A stretch of 64,000 nt of DNA from Flagellimonas nanhaiensis (GCF_003382275.1 NZ_QTJX01000002.1:496001-560000), one strand, 5' to 3'. Counted from the first letter of the stretch, positions 17,149-26,401 are shown. Program-made: numbers and translations. The notes: a model not told the origin generated them from the letters alone.

Positions 17149-17661
17149 ATGAAAAAATTATTTGGAGCAATCCTTATTGCCACCTCTGTGGTACTGATGA
17201 GTATGTGCAGTACCTCCTCCACTTCTGAACAGGAAAATGAGTTTACCGAAACCTTGTTGGGAAACGACAAGATTGTTGTTGATGCGGCCTCAATGGAAGA
17301 AGAACTTTTGGATTTGGTCAATGCGCACAGGGCATCTATTGGCAAAACCGCATTGGGCAACAGTTCGGTTTCATACAAGTATGCAGAGGAGCACAACAAT
17401 TACATGATCTCAAAAAACAAATTGAGCCATGATAATTTTGATTCCAGAGCGTCAAAAATTGCAGCGGAAACAAACGCCATTGAAGTTTCTGAAAATGTGG
17501 CCAGGTACTACACTACCGCCCAACAAACCTTGAATGGTTGGTTAAACAGTACCGCGCACAAAGAAGCATTGGAAGGAAACTATACCCATACCACTTTGAG
17601 CGTGGAGTTGGACAAGGATGGAAGACCTTATTACACTCAGATTTTTATTACAGTGGAATAA
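17149..17661 (+). CDS. CAP (SCP/PR1) domain lipoprotein
   Basis: A 170-residue protein with a lipoprotein signal (MSMC, Cys20) and one CAP domain (about 50-168). CAP landmarks are the helix LLDLVNAHRASIG, YAEEHNNYM (first His), KLSHDNFDSR, SENVARY and WLNSTAHKEAL (second His). Bacterial CAP proteins are cell-envelope proteins of mostly unknown activity. A GC-richer 188-bp leader precedes it and a strong terminator follows, so it is likely a single-gene transcript. Confidence 0.87.
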   Translation: MKKLFGAILIATSVVLMSMCSTSSTSEQENEFTETLLGNDKIVVDAASMEEELLDLVNAHRASIGKTALGNSSVSYKYAEEHNNYMISKNKLSHDNFDSRASKIAAETNAIEVSENVARYYTTAQQTLNGWLNSTAHKEALEGNYTHTTLSVELDKDGRPYYTQIFITVE

Positions 17662-17683
17662 TCAGATTTTATATTAGTGTGTT

Positions 17684-17713
17684 AAAAGACCTGCCTTAAT
17701 AGGCAGGTCTTTT
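17684..17713 (+). terminator. Strong intrinsic terminator after the CAP gene
   Basis: A perfect 12-bp stem, AAAAGACCTGCC (17684-17695) with its complement (17702-17713), has a 6-nt loop and ends in four T residues. The A and T arms are symmetrical, so it could also work on the minus strand. Confidence 0.85.
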
Positions 17714-17766
17714 GGTTTGCCCACACTTTACCAAAAAGTTTTTACCTTTCTAAAAAATCTTTTGCA

Positions 17767-18309
17767 ATGGCTATACAGGCTCCCTTCAACTTAAATAAAT
17801 GGATAGAGGAGAACCGTGAAACCCTAAAACCTCCAGTGGGCAATAGAAATCTCTACAAAGATGCGGGGGACTATATTGTAATGGTTGTAGCCGGGCCGAA
17901 TGCCAGAAAGGACTACCACTACAATGAAACGGAAGAGCTTTTTTTTCAATTGGAAGGGAATATTGAAGTTCACATCCAAGAAGATGGTCAGAAAAAAACG
18001 ATGAAACTAGGTCCTGGGGATATGTATTTGCATCCTGCCAAAGTACCACACTCCCCTGTCAGATATGAGGGGTCCATTGGGTTGGTAGTGGAGCGAAAAC
18101 GAGCAGAGATGAAAGTGGATGATGGACTATTATGGTTTTGCGACAATTGCAACCATAAACTCTATGAGGTCTATTTTACACTCAATGATATTGAAAAAGA
18201 CTTCCTGGGACATTTTGAACAGTTTTATGGTTCAGAAAAGCTGCGTACATGTACAAACTGTGGCACGGTGATGCCCGTTGATGAAAGATTTATTTCCAAA
18301 GACCAATGA
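17767..18309 (+). CDS. nbaC: 3-hydroxyanthranilate 3,4-dioxygenase
   Basis: A 180-residue cupin enzyme that opens the ring of 3-hydroxyanthranilate in the kynurenine route of tryptophan breakdown or NAD synthesis. The cupin iron ligands lie in DYHYNETEELFFQLEGN and the PAKVPHSPVR segment. The C-terminus has a rubredoxin-like iron site made of CDNC and CTNC pairs, as in the bacterial enzyme. No other kynurenine gene is in the window. The stop overlaps the next gene (ATGA). Confidence 0.92.
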   Translation: MAIQAPFNLNKWIEENRETLKPPVGNRNLYKDAGDYIVMVVAGPNARKDYHYNETEELFFQLEGNIEVHIQEDGQKKTMKLGPGDMYLHPAKVPHSPVRYEGSIGLVVERKRAEMKVDDGLLWFCDNCNHKLYEVYFTLNDIEKDFLGHFEQFYGSEKLRTCTNCGTVMPVDERFISKDQ

Positions 18310-18680
18310 TGTTACTTTTTGCAAAAATTATCGTCGCCGTAGTGGCAATACTTCACATTTATTTTCTGTGGTTAGAGATGTTTGCCTGGACCACCAAGGC
18401 TAAAAAAGTCTTTCGGACATTCCCTGAACACCTGTTTGAACCCACCAAAACCCTTGCTGCAAATCAAGGGCTCTATAATGGTTTTCTTGCTGCCGGATTA
18501 ATCTGGTCTTTGTTCATCCAAGATGCTTTATGGCAAGTGTACGTAGCACTCTTCTTTTTGGGCTGTGTTGCCATTGCCGGGTTGTATGGGGCTGTCTCAG
18601 CATCCAAAAAAATATTCTTTGTCCAGGGGCTTCCGGCTTTGATTGGAATCATCTTGTTCTTGGCACATCTTTTCCTTTGA
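18306..18680 (+). CDS. DUF1304 family small membrane protein
   Basis: A 124-residue protein with four predicted transmembrane helices and the DUF1304 pattern: N-terminal HIYFLWLEMFAWTTKAKKVF, central NQGLYNGFLAAGLIW, and ASKKIFFVQGLPALIG near the end. The function of the family is unknown. It overlaps the dioxygenase gene by 4 bp, so expression is tied to it, but a functional link is not otherwise evident. Confidence 0.87.
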   Translation: MMLLFAKIIVAVVAILHIYFLWLEMFAWTTKAKKVFRTFPEHLFEPTKTLAANQGLYNGFLAAGLIWSLFIQDALWQVYVALFFLGCVAIAGLYGAVSASKKIFFVQGLPALIGIILFLAHLFL

Positions 18681-18710
18681 AAACGCGATGACCCTCTTGG
18701 GGATTATTCG

Positions 18711-18718
18711 TAGTTTTG
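18711..18718 (+). promoter_or_regulatory. Bacteroidota -7 box of the aldehyde dehydrogenase gene
   Basis: TAGTTTTG matches TAnnTTTG and lies 34 bp before the ATG at 18753, in the 72-bp gap after the DUF1304 gene. No TTTG is found at standard -33 spacing. Confidence 0.5.
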
Positions 18719-18752
18719 AAAAATCTAACAATACGCACATAAAAAGTTATAA

Positions 18753-20306
18753 ATGTCAAAAATTGCTGCTGCTTTTGGAATCAATGAAGCCCTTGGACAA
18801 TTAGGGCTACAAGAAGTTAATAAAGGTACTTCCACCGGATCTAATTATTTTGGGTCAGGTGAGGCTATCTCCTCTTTTTCACCAGTTGATGGTGCTCTTA
18901 TTGGAAAGGTAACCACTACCACTCCCGAGGATTATGAAAAAGTAATGGACAAAGCCACCACTGCATTCAAGGAATGGCGATCAGTTCCTGCACCGCAACG
19001 CGGAGAAATCGTGAGACAATTCGGTGAAAAACTCAGGGAACTCAAGGAGCCTCTGGGAAAACTGGTTTCATATGAAATGGGAAAATCCTATCAAGAAGGA
19101 TTGGGAGAAGTACAGGAGATGATAGACATCTGTGACTTTGCTGTTGGGCTTTCCAGACAATTACATGGGTTGACCATGCATTCTGAAAGACCTGGGCACA
19201 GAATGTACGAGCAGTATCACCCCCTTGGCGTTGTAGGGATTATTTCTGCCTTTAACTTTCCCGTAGCTGTGTGGGCCTGGAACACTGCCCTAGCATGGGT
19301 ATGTGGAGATGTTTGTGTTTGGAAACCTTCGGAAAAGGCGCCCCTGTGTGGAGTGGCCTGTCAAAATATTATTGCAGAAGTTTTAAAAGAAAATAATCTT
19401 CCAGAAGGAATTTCTTGTCTCATCAACGGTGATTACAAGGTTGGTGAATTAATGACAAATGATAAAAGAATTCCTTTGGTTTCCGCAACTGGATCTATTC
19501 GAATGGGGAAAATTGTTGCTCAAGCTGTAGCGGCAAGACTTGGTAAATCTTTATTGGAACTGGGTGGAAACAATGCCATTATTGTAACTCCTGATGCAGA
19601 TATTAAGATGACCGTAATAGGTGCGGTCTTTGGAGCTGTGGGAACTGCCGGCCAGCGTTGTACCTCAACAAGACGATTAATAGTCCATGAGTCTGTCTAT
19701 GGTCAGGTCAAAGAAGCCATTACAGAAGCCTACAAGCAATTAAAAATTGGAAATCCTTTGGATGAGAAAAATCATGTAGGGCCATTAATTGATACTGATG
19801 CGGTCAAGATGTATCAGAATGCATTGGAGAAAGCCAAAGAGGAAGGCGGCAATGTGTTGGTAGATGGAGGTGTTCTTCAAGGAGATGGTTATGAAAGCGG
19901 ATGCTATGTGAAACCTGCAATAGTGGAAGCCGATAATTCATTCCAGATTGTTCAGGAAGAAACCTTTGCACCAATCCTTTATCTCCTTAAATACTCGGGT
20001 GATGTTGAAAATGCCATTGAACAACAAAATGATGTGGTACAAGGATTGTCCTCAGCAATAATGACCAATAATCTCCGGGAAGCCGAACGTTTTTTATCCT
20101 CAGCAGGAAGCGATTGCGGCATTGCCAACGTAAACATTGGCACATCTGGAGCTGAAATTGGAGGAGCCTTTGGAGGTGAAAAAGAGACCGGGGGCGGAAG
20201 GGAAAGTGGTTCGGATGCCTGGAAAATTTACATGAGAAGGCAGACCAATACCATCAATTATACTACAGAACTTCCACTGGCCCAGGGAATAAAATTTGAT
20301 CTATAA
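18753..20306 (+). CDS. amaB: ALDH7-family aldehyde dehydrogenase (piperideine-6-carboxylate / aminoadipate semialdehyde type)
   Basis: A 517-residue NAD-dependent dehydrogenase. The run LHGLTMHSERPGHRMYEQ and the NFPVAVWAWN substrate loop match antiquitin-type (ALDH7) enzymes, which oxidise alpha-aminoadipic semialdehyde in lysine breakdown. The catalytic Cys303 lies in AGQRCTSTRR and the general-base Glu in LLELGGNN. It follows the 3-hydroxyanthranilate dioxygenase but has its own promoter box. Tryptophan breakdown uses a different ALDH family, so a lysine role is favoured. Two hairpins follow. Confidence 0.87.
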   Translation: MSKIAAAFGINEALGQLGLQEVNKGTSTGSNYFGSGEAISSFSPVDGALIGKVTTTTPEDYEKVMDKATTAFKEWRSVPAPQRGEIVRQFGEKLRELKEPLGKLVSYEMGKSYQEGLGEVQEMIDICDFAVGLSRQLHGLTMHSERPGHRMYEQYHPLGVVGIISAFNFPVAVWAWNTALAWVCGDVCVWKPSEKAPLCGVACQNIIAEVLKENNLPEGISCLINGDYKVGELMTNDKRIPLVSATGSIRMGKIVAQAVAARLGKSLLELGGNNAIIVTPDADIKMTVIGAVFGAVGTAGQRCTSTRRLIVHESVYGQVKEAITEAYKQLKIGNPLDEKNHVGPLIDTDAVKMYQNALEKAKEEGGNVLVDGGVLQGDGYESGCYVKPAIVEADNSFQIVQEETFAPILYLLKYSGDVENAIEQQNDVVQGLSSAIMTNNLREAERFLSSAGSDCGIANVNIGTSGAEIGGAFGGEKETGGGRESGSDAWKIYMRRQTNTINYTTELPLAQGIKFDL

Positions 20307-20311
20307 TGAAG

Positions 20312-20354
20312 AAAGGCCGCCATTCTTGATGAACAAAGAATAGGCGGTCCTTTT
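20312..20354 (+). terminator. Terminator hairpin after the ALDH gene
   Basis: The outer arm AAAGG, then CCGCC and ATTCTT (20312-20327), pairs with AAGAAT, GGCGG and CCTTT (20336-20353), with two single-base bulges and an 8-nt loop. Four T residues end the structure. It begins 6 bp after the stop codon. Confidence 0.75.
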
Positions 20355-20390
20355 AAAAACCAACTTAACTAACTCAAACTTAATTTGATT

Positions 20391-20435
20391 AAACCCTATT
20401 CCAATGCCGGAACTTTGTCGGGAGAAATAGGGTTT
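20391..20435. other. Second long hairpin of unknown role
   Basis: A perfect 10-bp stem, AAACCCTATT (20391-20400) with AATAGGGTTT (20426-20435), encloses 25 nt that can form a small inner CCG/CGG helix. It lacks a T tract, so it may be an RNA-stability element, an attenuator or a protein-binding palindrome rather than a terminator. Confidence 0.5.
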
Positions 20436-20711
20436 CTTACCTAATATTTATTACAAATTTCACAATAATAATGCCACGTTAAATTGGTTTAGGTACCAAT
20501 GGTCAAAAAAAGTGTATGATTGGTTCCTTTTGTGTTATTTTTCGTTTCCACAAATTGCAATTCCACAATACTTCGCCCATAACACATTCATATTCTAGGT
20601 GTTAATCTTAAAATTTTAACTTTTTTTTGATATTTTGTATGCGTTACACGGATTCTTCTTTTGCACAAAAGAGGATGTCTAAGGAATAAACCACAAGTAA
20701 AACATACAAAA

Positions 20712-21269
20712 ATGGACTTAAGCAACTCAAACATTTGGTGCTGGATTCTAATTATCTTAATAGGAATCGTAGGATTCATTGTTGGATATTTCATAGGAAA
20801 AAGCAAATCAGCTTCAACCCCTGGAGGCTCTGATGCAGTTCACAAACTCGAAGCGGAAAACACCAAGTTAAAAGCCGACCTTGAGGCCTCTAGAAAAAAC
20901 ACACAGAGCCCTAAATCTTCATCTCAAAGTGAATCAAAGACTTCCAAGGGAAAAGCCTCTGGAGAAAAAGAATTTGATGCCGATGAAGCCAAGGCGGCCA
21001 TGGGCAAGAGAATCAAAAAAGATGACCTCAAAATCGTAGAAGGTATCGGGCCAAAAATTGAAGGCTTGTTTCATGCTTCTGGCATTAAAACCTGGAAGGC
21101 ACTTTCTAAAATCTCAACGGACAAATGCCAAGAAATCCTTAGCTCTGCTGGGGACCGTTATCGGATTCATGATCCTGCGTCGTGGCCCATGCAAGCCAAG
21201 ATGGCGCACCAAGGAGAATGGAGTGCACTTGCCAAGTGGCAGGACGATCATAAATCAGGGAAATTTTGA
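20712..21269 (+). CDS. Membrane-anchored protein with helix-hairpin-helix domain
   Basis: A 185-residue protein. Residues 7-30 form one transmembrane helix (WCWILIILIGIVGFIVGYFI), 45-95 are a charged, partly coiled-coil and Ser/Lys linker, and about 105-185 form a helix-hairpin-helix domain with DDLKIVEGIGPKIEGLFHASG, resembling the HhH region found in some ribosomal-protein- and NuoE-fused flavobacterial proteins. Such domains bind nucleic acid or act as small scaffolds. The ATG at 20712 is chosen because it places the TM segment at the N-terminus; the upstream TTG is rejected. Confidence 0.8.
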   Translation: MDLSNSNIWCWILIILIGIVGFIVGYFIGKSKSASTPGGSDAVHKLEAENTKLKADLEASRKNTQSPKSSSQSESKTSKGKASGEKEFDADEAKAAMGKRIKKDDLKIVEGIGPKIEGLFHASGIKTWKALSKISTDKCQEILSSAGDRYRIHDPASWPMQAKMAHQGEWSALAKWQDDHKSGKF

Positions 21270-21273
21270 TGTT

Positions 21274-21999
21274 TTAATTCCTCCCTCTTTCCCCAGGGTA
21301 AAAAGTATGAACGGGGTCGCTCTGCCAAAATTCTTTGGTCTCAACATCCATCATGGTGAGGCTTCCTTTAAAAGCAGCTCCGGTGTCCACATTCCAGACG
21401 TTGGCTCCCTTCTTGGGAACGGCAAGTCCAGTTTTTGATATCGGGGTATGGCCAATAAAGATTTCATGGTAATGGGTCAACCGCTTCGGGAAATTCTCAT
21501 CATCAGGTTTTAAATTGGGGTCCAAGGCCCTGGCCAGTTCCCAAAGTGTTCGGTCCCAATAGAAAAGTTGGTCAAAATACTCAAATTCAATCCCCTTTAA
21601 ATTGGTATATCCTGCATGTAGATAAAGCCTGTTGGATTGATCTAAAAAATGGTTTTCCAATTGAGCATAAAATTCAAGATGGGCATCCCATTTTTGCTTG
21701 CTGACTTTTAGGTATGAATCTCTGGTTGCGGCTCCTCCATGGGCCAGCCATTGCGGATTTTCCTTTTTGGTCATCAACCACTCCCGGCAAAGCTCATCAT
21801 GGTTTCCTCTAATAAAAGTACAGTTGAATTCATCCATAAGGCCCATCAAAAAATCAACGGTTTCAACCGCAGTACTCCATCCATCCACGTAGTCACCCAA
21901 AAAGACAAGGTGATCTTTTGTGGATACCTTGGCACGATCCATCAGCTGTTCCAAAGCTCTTAATCCAGAGTGAATGTCTCCTACGACCAACGTTCTCAT
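21274..21999 (-). CDS. Calcineurin-like metallophosphoesterase (PrpE/ApaH-like protein phosphatase)
   Basis: A 241-residue cytoplasmic enzyme with the dinuclear-metal motifs in order: GDIHSG near residue 7, GDYVDGW near 36, GNHDEL near 65 and GHTPI near 180. This set matches bacterial serine/threonine-type phosphoprotein phosphatases, though diadenosine-polyphosphate hydrolases share it. The ATG at 21997-21999 is used because the metal motif normally starts within ten residues of the N-terminus. It converges on the HhH protein with a 4-bp gap. Confidence 0.87.
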   Translation of the reverse strand: MRTLVVGDIHSGLRALEQLMDRAKVSTKDHLVFLGDYVDGWSTAVETVDFLMGLMDEFNCTFIRGNHDELCREWLMTKKENPQWLAHGGAATRDSYLKVSKQKWDAHLEFYAQLENHFLDQSNRLYLHAGYTNLKGIEFEYFDQLFYWDRTLWELARALDPNLKPDDENFPKRLTHYHEIFIGHTPISKTGLAVPKKGANVWNVDTGAAFKGSLTMMDVETKEFWQSDPVHTFYPGERGRN

Positions 22000-22196
22000 A
22001 GAGAAATTTTTCGCAATGATACACAACAATTGGGAACCCATGTTCAAATTCTTGGTAAAGTTTTGGGTATTAGTTTTCTAATCTACCCCTTGACTTTTCC
22101 TTAACGATGTATTTCATCGATTTTTGTAGGAATAATTTACGCTTCGCACTGGTTTTTTGTTATATTGAAAGGCTAACTATTTTAATAGACCTCTAT

Positions 22197-25100
22197 ATGA
22201 AAAAACCTCTACTCACTAAACCATTATTTTATTTACTTTTCTGTTTTTCACTCTTTATTAGTGGAATACAGTCCCAAGAATTAAAAACAACGCACGAAGA
22301 TTCACCTCAAAAAGGGCATAATCTTTACAAACAATCCAAAATTTACGATAGCAAAACGGGACCCGTTGGAGCAAAACCAAAGGCCCCGGGGGATCGTGCT
22401 TTAGATCGATTAGCTTACGAATTCAGACAAGTTCAAGACCCTTTTTCTAAAGAAATCCCGGAAAATATCCGTTTGTTGGAAGCTGAATTTTCCAATAAAA
22501 TAGATTCCACGGATATTCAACTGCAGATGTCCAAGACCTACGGCGGAGAGGCCAAAAGGAAAAGCTATTTCTATTTTAGAAACCGAGGACCTTATAATGT
22601 AGGGGGTAGAACCCGTGCTTTGGCCCTGGATATGAAAAATGAGAACACCATTCTTGCTGGAGGTGTTTCCGGTGGCCTGTGGCGCTCTACCAATTCTGGA
22701 CAGACTTGGAGGAGAGTCACCCGCAAATGGCAGTCTCCAAGTATTACCTCCATTGTGCAAGACCCCAGAAGGAACAGACAAAATGTTTGGTACTACGCAT
22801 CTGGTGAACGTTATGGCAACTCTGCCGGGGCGCCAGGGGCTTTTTATCAAGGTTCTGGAATCTTCAAGTCGTACAACAATGGAAGAAGCTGGATAAGAAT
22901 GCGAAATACCTCGGACAACGATGTAACTTCTTTTTCATCTTTTGATCTTATCAACAGCCTTGCGGTACATCCTTCCACTGGACATGTATACGCTGCAACT
23001 TTTGATGGGCTGTACCGCTCCAAAAATGGAGCAAGGTCATTTGAAGAAGTTCTTCCCAGCGGATTTGATAGTCAAACAGAAGTAATTGTAACTCCAAATG
23101 GAACGCTTTACGGCACCGTAGATATTTTTGGAGGCGAAAATGCAGGTTTCTACACTTCGCAAGACGGTGACACCTGGACAAATATTACTCCAGAAGGGAT
23201 TTTTCCAGCTTTTGGGAGAACGGTTATGGCCTATGACCCTTCAGATGAAAACAGAATCTATTTCTTTTCATATGATTTAAGCAATTTAGGCGAAGCGTAT
23301 TTATGGAGATATCAAGCCGATGCTGCAACTCCTGAGGAGCAATGGGTTGACCTTACCGCCAACCTTCCCACTAATATTGGAGGAAGAGCTGGCAATCTAA
23401 ATCTTCAAGGAGGGTACAACATGATTATTAAGGTTCATCCAACCAATCCAGACCTGGTATTCTTGGGTGGCACAAACCTTTATAGATCTACAACTGGTTT
23501 TACAACACCAACCGGGTTTGAAGGCTGGATCGGAGGTTATACTATTTTCAGCGATAGCTTTGCTGTTTACCCTAACCACCATCCCGATCAGCACAATCTG
23601 GTCTTTCTACCTTCCAATCCAAACAAGGCAATTTCCGCCAATGATGGAGGGGTACAGGTTACAGAAGACATCACCACAACTGCTGAGCCCGTCAATTGGA
23701 CTTCTTTGAACAACGGATACCTTACCACACAACCTTATGCAATCTCCATTGATCCCGAAGGGAACAGTCAAGATGTGGTAGCCGGTTTTCAAGATAATGG
23801 AACTTGGTTTACCGATTCTACCAACGGAAACGACCCTTGGATTGAGGATTTTGGTGGGGATGGATCATTCAATGCGATAGCTGATGGTGGCCTTACGCGA
23901 TATGTTTCATCCCAATTTGGAAATGTATATCGGTTCAATTTCAATGAAACAGGTGATTTTATTTCCTTTACCCGGGTTATTCCGGCAGGCGCCAGTGGTT
24001 TTGATTTTGTTGCTCCTTTTATACTAGATCCGGTTAATGACAACATTATGTACATGCCGGCAGGAGATCGCATGTGGCGGAACAACAATCTGGATGAAAT
24101 TCCACTCTTCTCCAATGCTCCGGCTACGGTGAATTGGGTAGAGCAAAGTCAAACTGCAACGCCAGATGGTTCATTGATCACCGGACTTGATGTATCCAGG
24201 TACCCTGTGGCCAATAGACTCTACTATGGTACTTCAAGTGGTATGATATTTAAAATGGAAAATGCCAATATTGATGACCAACCTGCTGTAGATATTTCAT
24301 CTGGAAAAGGTCTTCCAACTGGAAACATCAATCAAATCTATGTTAACCCGAATAATGCAGATCAAGTTTTCGCGGTTTTCTCCAACTACAATATCAAAAG
24401 TCTTTTCATGAGCAAGGATGCTGGAGAGACCTGGGAAAGTATCAGTGGTAATTTGGAACAGAATAGTGATGGAACCGGAAACGGACCTTCCGTTCGGTGG
24501 TTTGCCATCAGTGGAAACAATAACATCTATTTTGCAGGAACAAGTACGGGGCTTTATGCTTCCTTCTATTTGAATGGGGACCGAACCCGTTGGTTCCGCG
24601 AACCTGCCATTGTGGGTAACGTAGTGGTTCCACAGGTAAGAACCCGAAAGGATGGTTTTGTAGCCGTGGCCTCTCACGGAAATGGAATTTACAATGCGAA
24701 GTTTTACGCATCGAAATCTCCAAAATCAAAATTAAGTGTTGCCTATCTTCTACCCGACATGCTGTTGCCGATTGGTAGTGCAGACAAAGAGGTTAATGTA
24801 AAAGATCTTTTTGTACACTCTAGAGGAAGGGATATTTCAATAGAATTGACAAATTCCAACCCAGATTTGGTGACCGCCGTTCTTGAGGATGACACGATCC
24901 GCCTTTCTTTTGCTCCGAACATGGAAGGTTCTGCAGCCATTGGATTGATTGCCACATCTGGAAAGGAGCAAGTATCTGAAGGGTTTACCGTAACCTTGAC
25001 AGAATTACCAATCTATGAACAAAATGAAGGCATTGTAAGTAGTGGCCCTTCCCAGTTGTTCCTAGATTTTGGTGGTGCATTGGCACAATCCGCAGATGAC

Positions 25101-25871
25101 TTTGTGGTACCAACCGGAAGTCAGTGGACCGTTAACAGTATTGTAGCGTTTGGAGGGGCCAACAACAGTCCATCCCTTACGAGTGCATCTGTTGTGATTT
25201 ATGAAGACAATGGAGGTTCTCCTGGGGCAGTGGTTTACGATAGTGGTGCATTTGCCCCATCTTCAGAGCCCAATCAGGCCAATCTTAGTTTAGATCTTCC
25301 TGAAGCCGTGGTGCTAACAGAGGGCACGTATTGGCTATCTGTTTATGTAAACCTAAACTTCTTGCCCGATGCAACTCAGTGGTTTTGGTCTACCCAAGCA
25401 GGTTTGATCGGCTATGAGGCTAGTTTTAGGGATTCCGGAGATTTGTTTGGTGCCGGAGCTGTAGATTGGACATCAAGATCATTAGTTTTTGGCGGCCTTC
25501 CGGAAGACCAGGTCTTCCAGATTTTTGGAAGCGTAGACAATAGTTCTACGATGGACACTGCGGTTGAAATAGCTCCGTCGGCATCTTCTGACCAAGTTGC
25601 ACAGAACCTGGCCACCGTGGAAACGAATGTTATCACTGCTGTCTGGCCCAATCCTTCAGCTAGCGAATTTTATTTTGCACTCAAGGATAGCGAAGACGCT
25701 AAAGTAACCACACAGATTTTCAACATGGTAGGGCAAATGGTTTTTGAAAGCAAAGATTCAAGCAGTTCAGACCCTATTATCTGGAATGCTTCAAATAGTC
25801 CTTCAGGTATCTATTTTGTGAAAATCATTGGAGCTAAGACCAATGAGAATTTCAAGGTTATTAAAAGATAA
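22197..25871 (+). CDS. Secreted BNR/Asp-box beta-propeller protein with T9SS type A sorting domain
   Basis: A 1224-residue exported protein. Residues 1-27 form a signal peptide. About 110-830 hold a sialidase/VPS10-like propeller region with repeated Asp-box motifs (STNSGQTW, KSYNNGRSW, TSQDGDTW, MSKDAGETW). A jelly-roll-like region follows (about 930-1110), and the end (from about 1149, PNPSASEFYF to NFKVIKR) is a type IX secretion type A C-terminal domain. It should cross the outer membrane through the Por system and be released or surface-bound. The substrate is unknown and sialidase catalytic residues are not evident. A strong terminator follows. Confidence 0.9.
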   Translation: MKKPLLTKPLFYLLFCFSLFISGIQSQELKTTHEDSPQKGHNLYKQSKIYDSKTGPVGAKPKAPGDRALDRLAYEFRQVQDPFSKEIPENIRLLEAEFSNKIDSTDIQLQMSKTYGGEAKRKSYFYFRNRGPYNVGGRTRALALDMKNENTILAGGVSGGLWRSTNSGQTWRRVTRKWQSPSITSIVQDPRRNRQNVWYYASGERYGNSAGAPGAFYQGSGIFKSYNNGRSWIRMRNTSDNDVTSFSSFDLINSLAVHPSTGHVYAATFDGLYRSKNGARSFEEVLPSGFDSQTEVIVTPNGTLYGTVDIFGGENAGFYTSQDGDTWTNITPEGIFPAFGRTVMAYDPSDENRIYFFSYDLSNLGEAYLWRYQADAATPEEQWVDLTANLPTNIGGRAGNLNLQGGYNMIIKVHPTNPDLVFLGGTNLYRSTTGFTTPTGFEGWIGGYTIFSDSFAVYPNHHPDQHNLVFLPSNPNKAISANDGGVQVTEDITTTAEPVNWTSLNNGYLTTQPYAISIDPEGNSQDVVAGFQDNGTWFTDSTNGNDPWIEDFGGDGSFNAIADGGLTRYVSSQFGNVYRFNFNETGDFISFTRVIPAGASGFDFVAPFILDPVNDNIMYMPAGDRMWRNNNLDEIPLFSNAPATVNWVEQSQTATPDGSLITGLDVSRYPVANRLYYGTSSGMIFKMENANIDDQPAVDISSGKGLPTGNINQIYVNPNNADQVFAVFSNYNIKSLFMSKDAGETWESISGNLEQNSDGTGNGPSVRWFAISGNNNIYFAGTSTGLYASFYLNGDRTRWFREPAIVGNVVVPQVRTRKDGFVAVASHGNGIYNAKFYASKSPKSKLSVAYLLPDMLLPIGSADKEVNVKDLFVHSRGRDISIELTNSNPDLVTAVLEDDTIRLSFAPNMEGSAAIGLIATSGKEQVSEGFTVTLTELPIYEQNEGIVSSGPSQLFLDFGGALAQSADDFVVPTGSQWTVNSIVAFGGANNSPSLTSASVVIYEDNGGSPGAVVYDSGAFAPSSEPNQANLSLDLPEAVVLTEGTYWLSVYVNLNFLPDATQWFWSTQAGLIGYEASFRDSGDLFGAGAVDWTSRSLVFGGLPEDQVFQIFGSVDNSSTMDTAVEIAPSASSDQVAQNLATVETNVITAVWPNPSASEFYFALKDSEDAKVTTQIFNMVGQMVFESKDSSSSDPIIWNASNSPSGIYFVKIIGAKTNENFKVIKR

Positions 25872-25893
25872 TCAACTACTCAGTTAATATATA

Positions 25894-25920
25894 GGGCGCG
25901 ATACTATCGCGCCCTTTTTT
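25894..25920 (+). terminator. Intrinsic terminator of the T9SS protein gene
   Basis: An 8-bp all-GC-rich stem, GGGCGCGA (25894-25901) with TCGCGCCC (25907-25914), has a 5-nt loop and six T residues, 22 bp after the stop codon. Confidence 0.9.
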
Positions 25921-25966
25921 AATCCAACAAGCTCATTTTCCCGTATATACATAAATGTATATCCCC

Positions 25967-26401
25967 ATGAAACCTTTTATCATGTTGCTTTTCCTTATTT
26001 TGACCCACTCCTGTAGCGATAGTGATCAAATAGCGATTACCGAATCCGTGCAAGAGGAAACCAAAGGAGATGAAAACCAAGAAATAATTGTAGATCAGCA
26101 GCTATTGGGACCAAACGAAATTGTACTTAGAATTAAAATTCTTGGCTCCGCTTCCCAAGGCAAAGAGATATGTGGACTTTCCAAAGAACACGTTTTTCAT
26201 GTTGAGGTTATTGAAGTTGTAGAGTCTGGGGGAAGTGTATCCCAAAAAATTTCCAAAAACCATCAAATGGATGTCGCCTTTCTATTTCAACCTGAGCAAT
26301 TTGAAGCCGACATCTCCTTGGAGGTAAAGGCTAAGGAAGGCTTGTGTCCAGATGCCTCTTCAACCTATTTCACAATAATTGAACACAAAATTTTGGAGTA
26401 G
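25967..26401 (+). CDS. Small lipoprotein of unknown function
   Basis: A 144-residue lipoprotein with lipobox LTHSC (Cys16) after the signal MKPFIMLLFLILTHS, which fixes the start at 25967 rather than 25955. An acidic Glu/Asp linker precedes a single beta-rich domain (about 50-144) with two cysteines (KEICGLS and GLCPDASS) that could form a disulfide in the periplasm. I know no named family. It lies 45 bp before the sugar kinase gene without a terminator. Confidence 0.75.
   Translation: MKPFIMLLFLILTHSCSDSDQIAITESVQEETKGDENQEIIVDQQLLGPNEIVLRIKILGSASQGKEICGLSKEHVFHVEVIEVVESGGSVSQKISKNHQMDVAFLFQPEQFEADISLEVKAKEGLCPDASSTYFTIIEHKILE

Larger units (their letters stand above)
20307..20711. other. 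Intergenic region of 405 bp with two hairpins
   Basis: Apart from the terminator (20312-20354) and the second hairpin (20391-20435) I see no gene here. The stretch 20440-20640 is A+T-rich with no long ORF. A run of T residues followed by TATTTTG near 20623-20639 could be promoter sequence for the gene at 20712, but it is not a full TAnnTTTG match. Confidence 0.6.
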
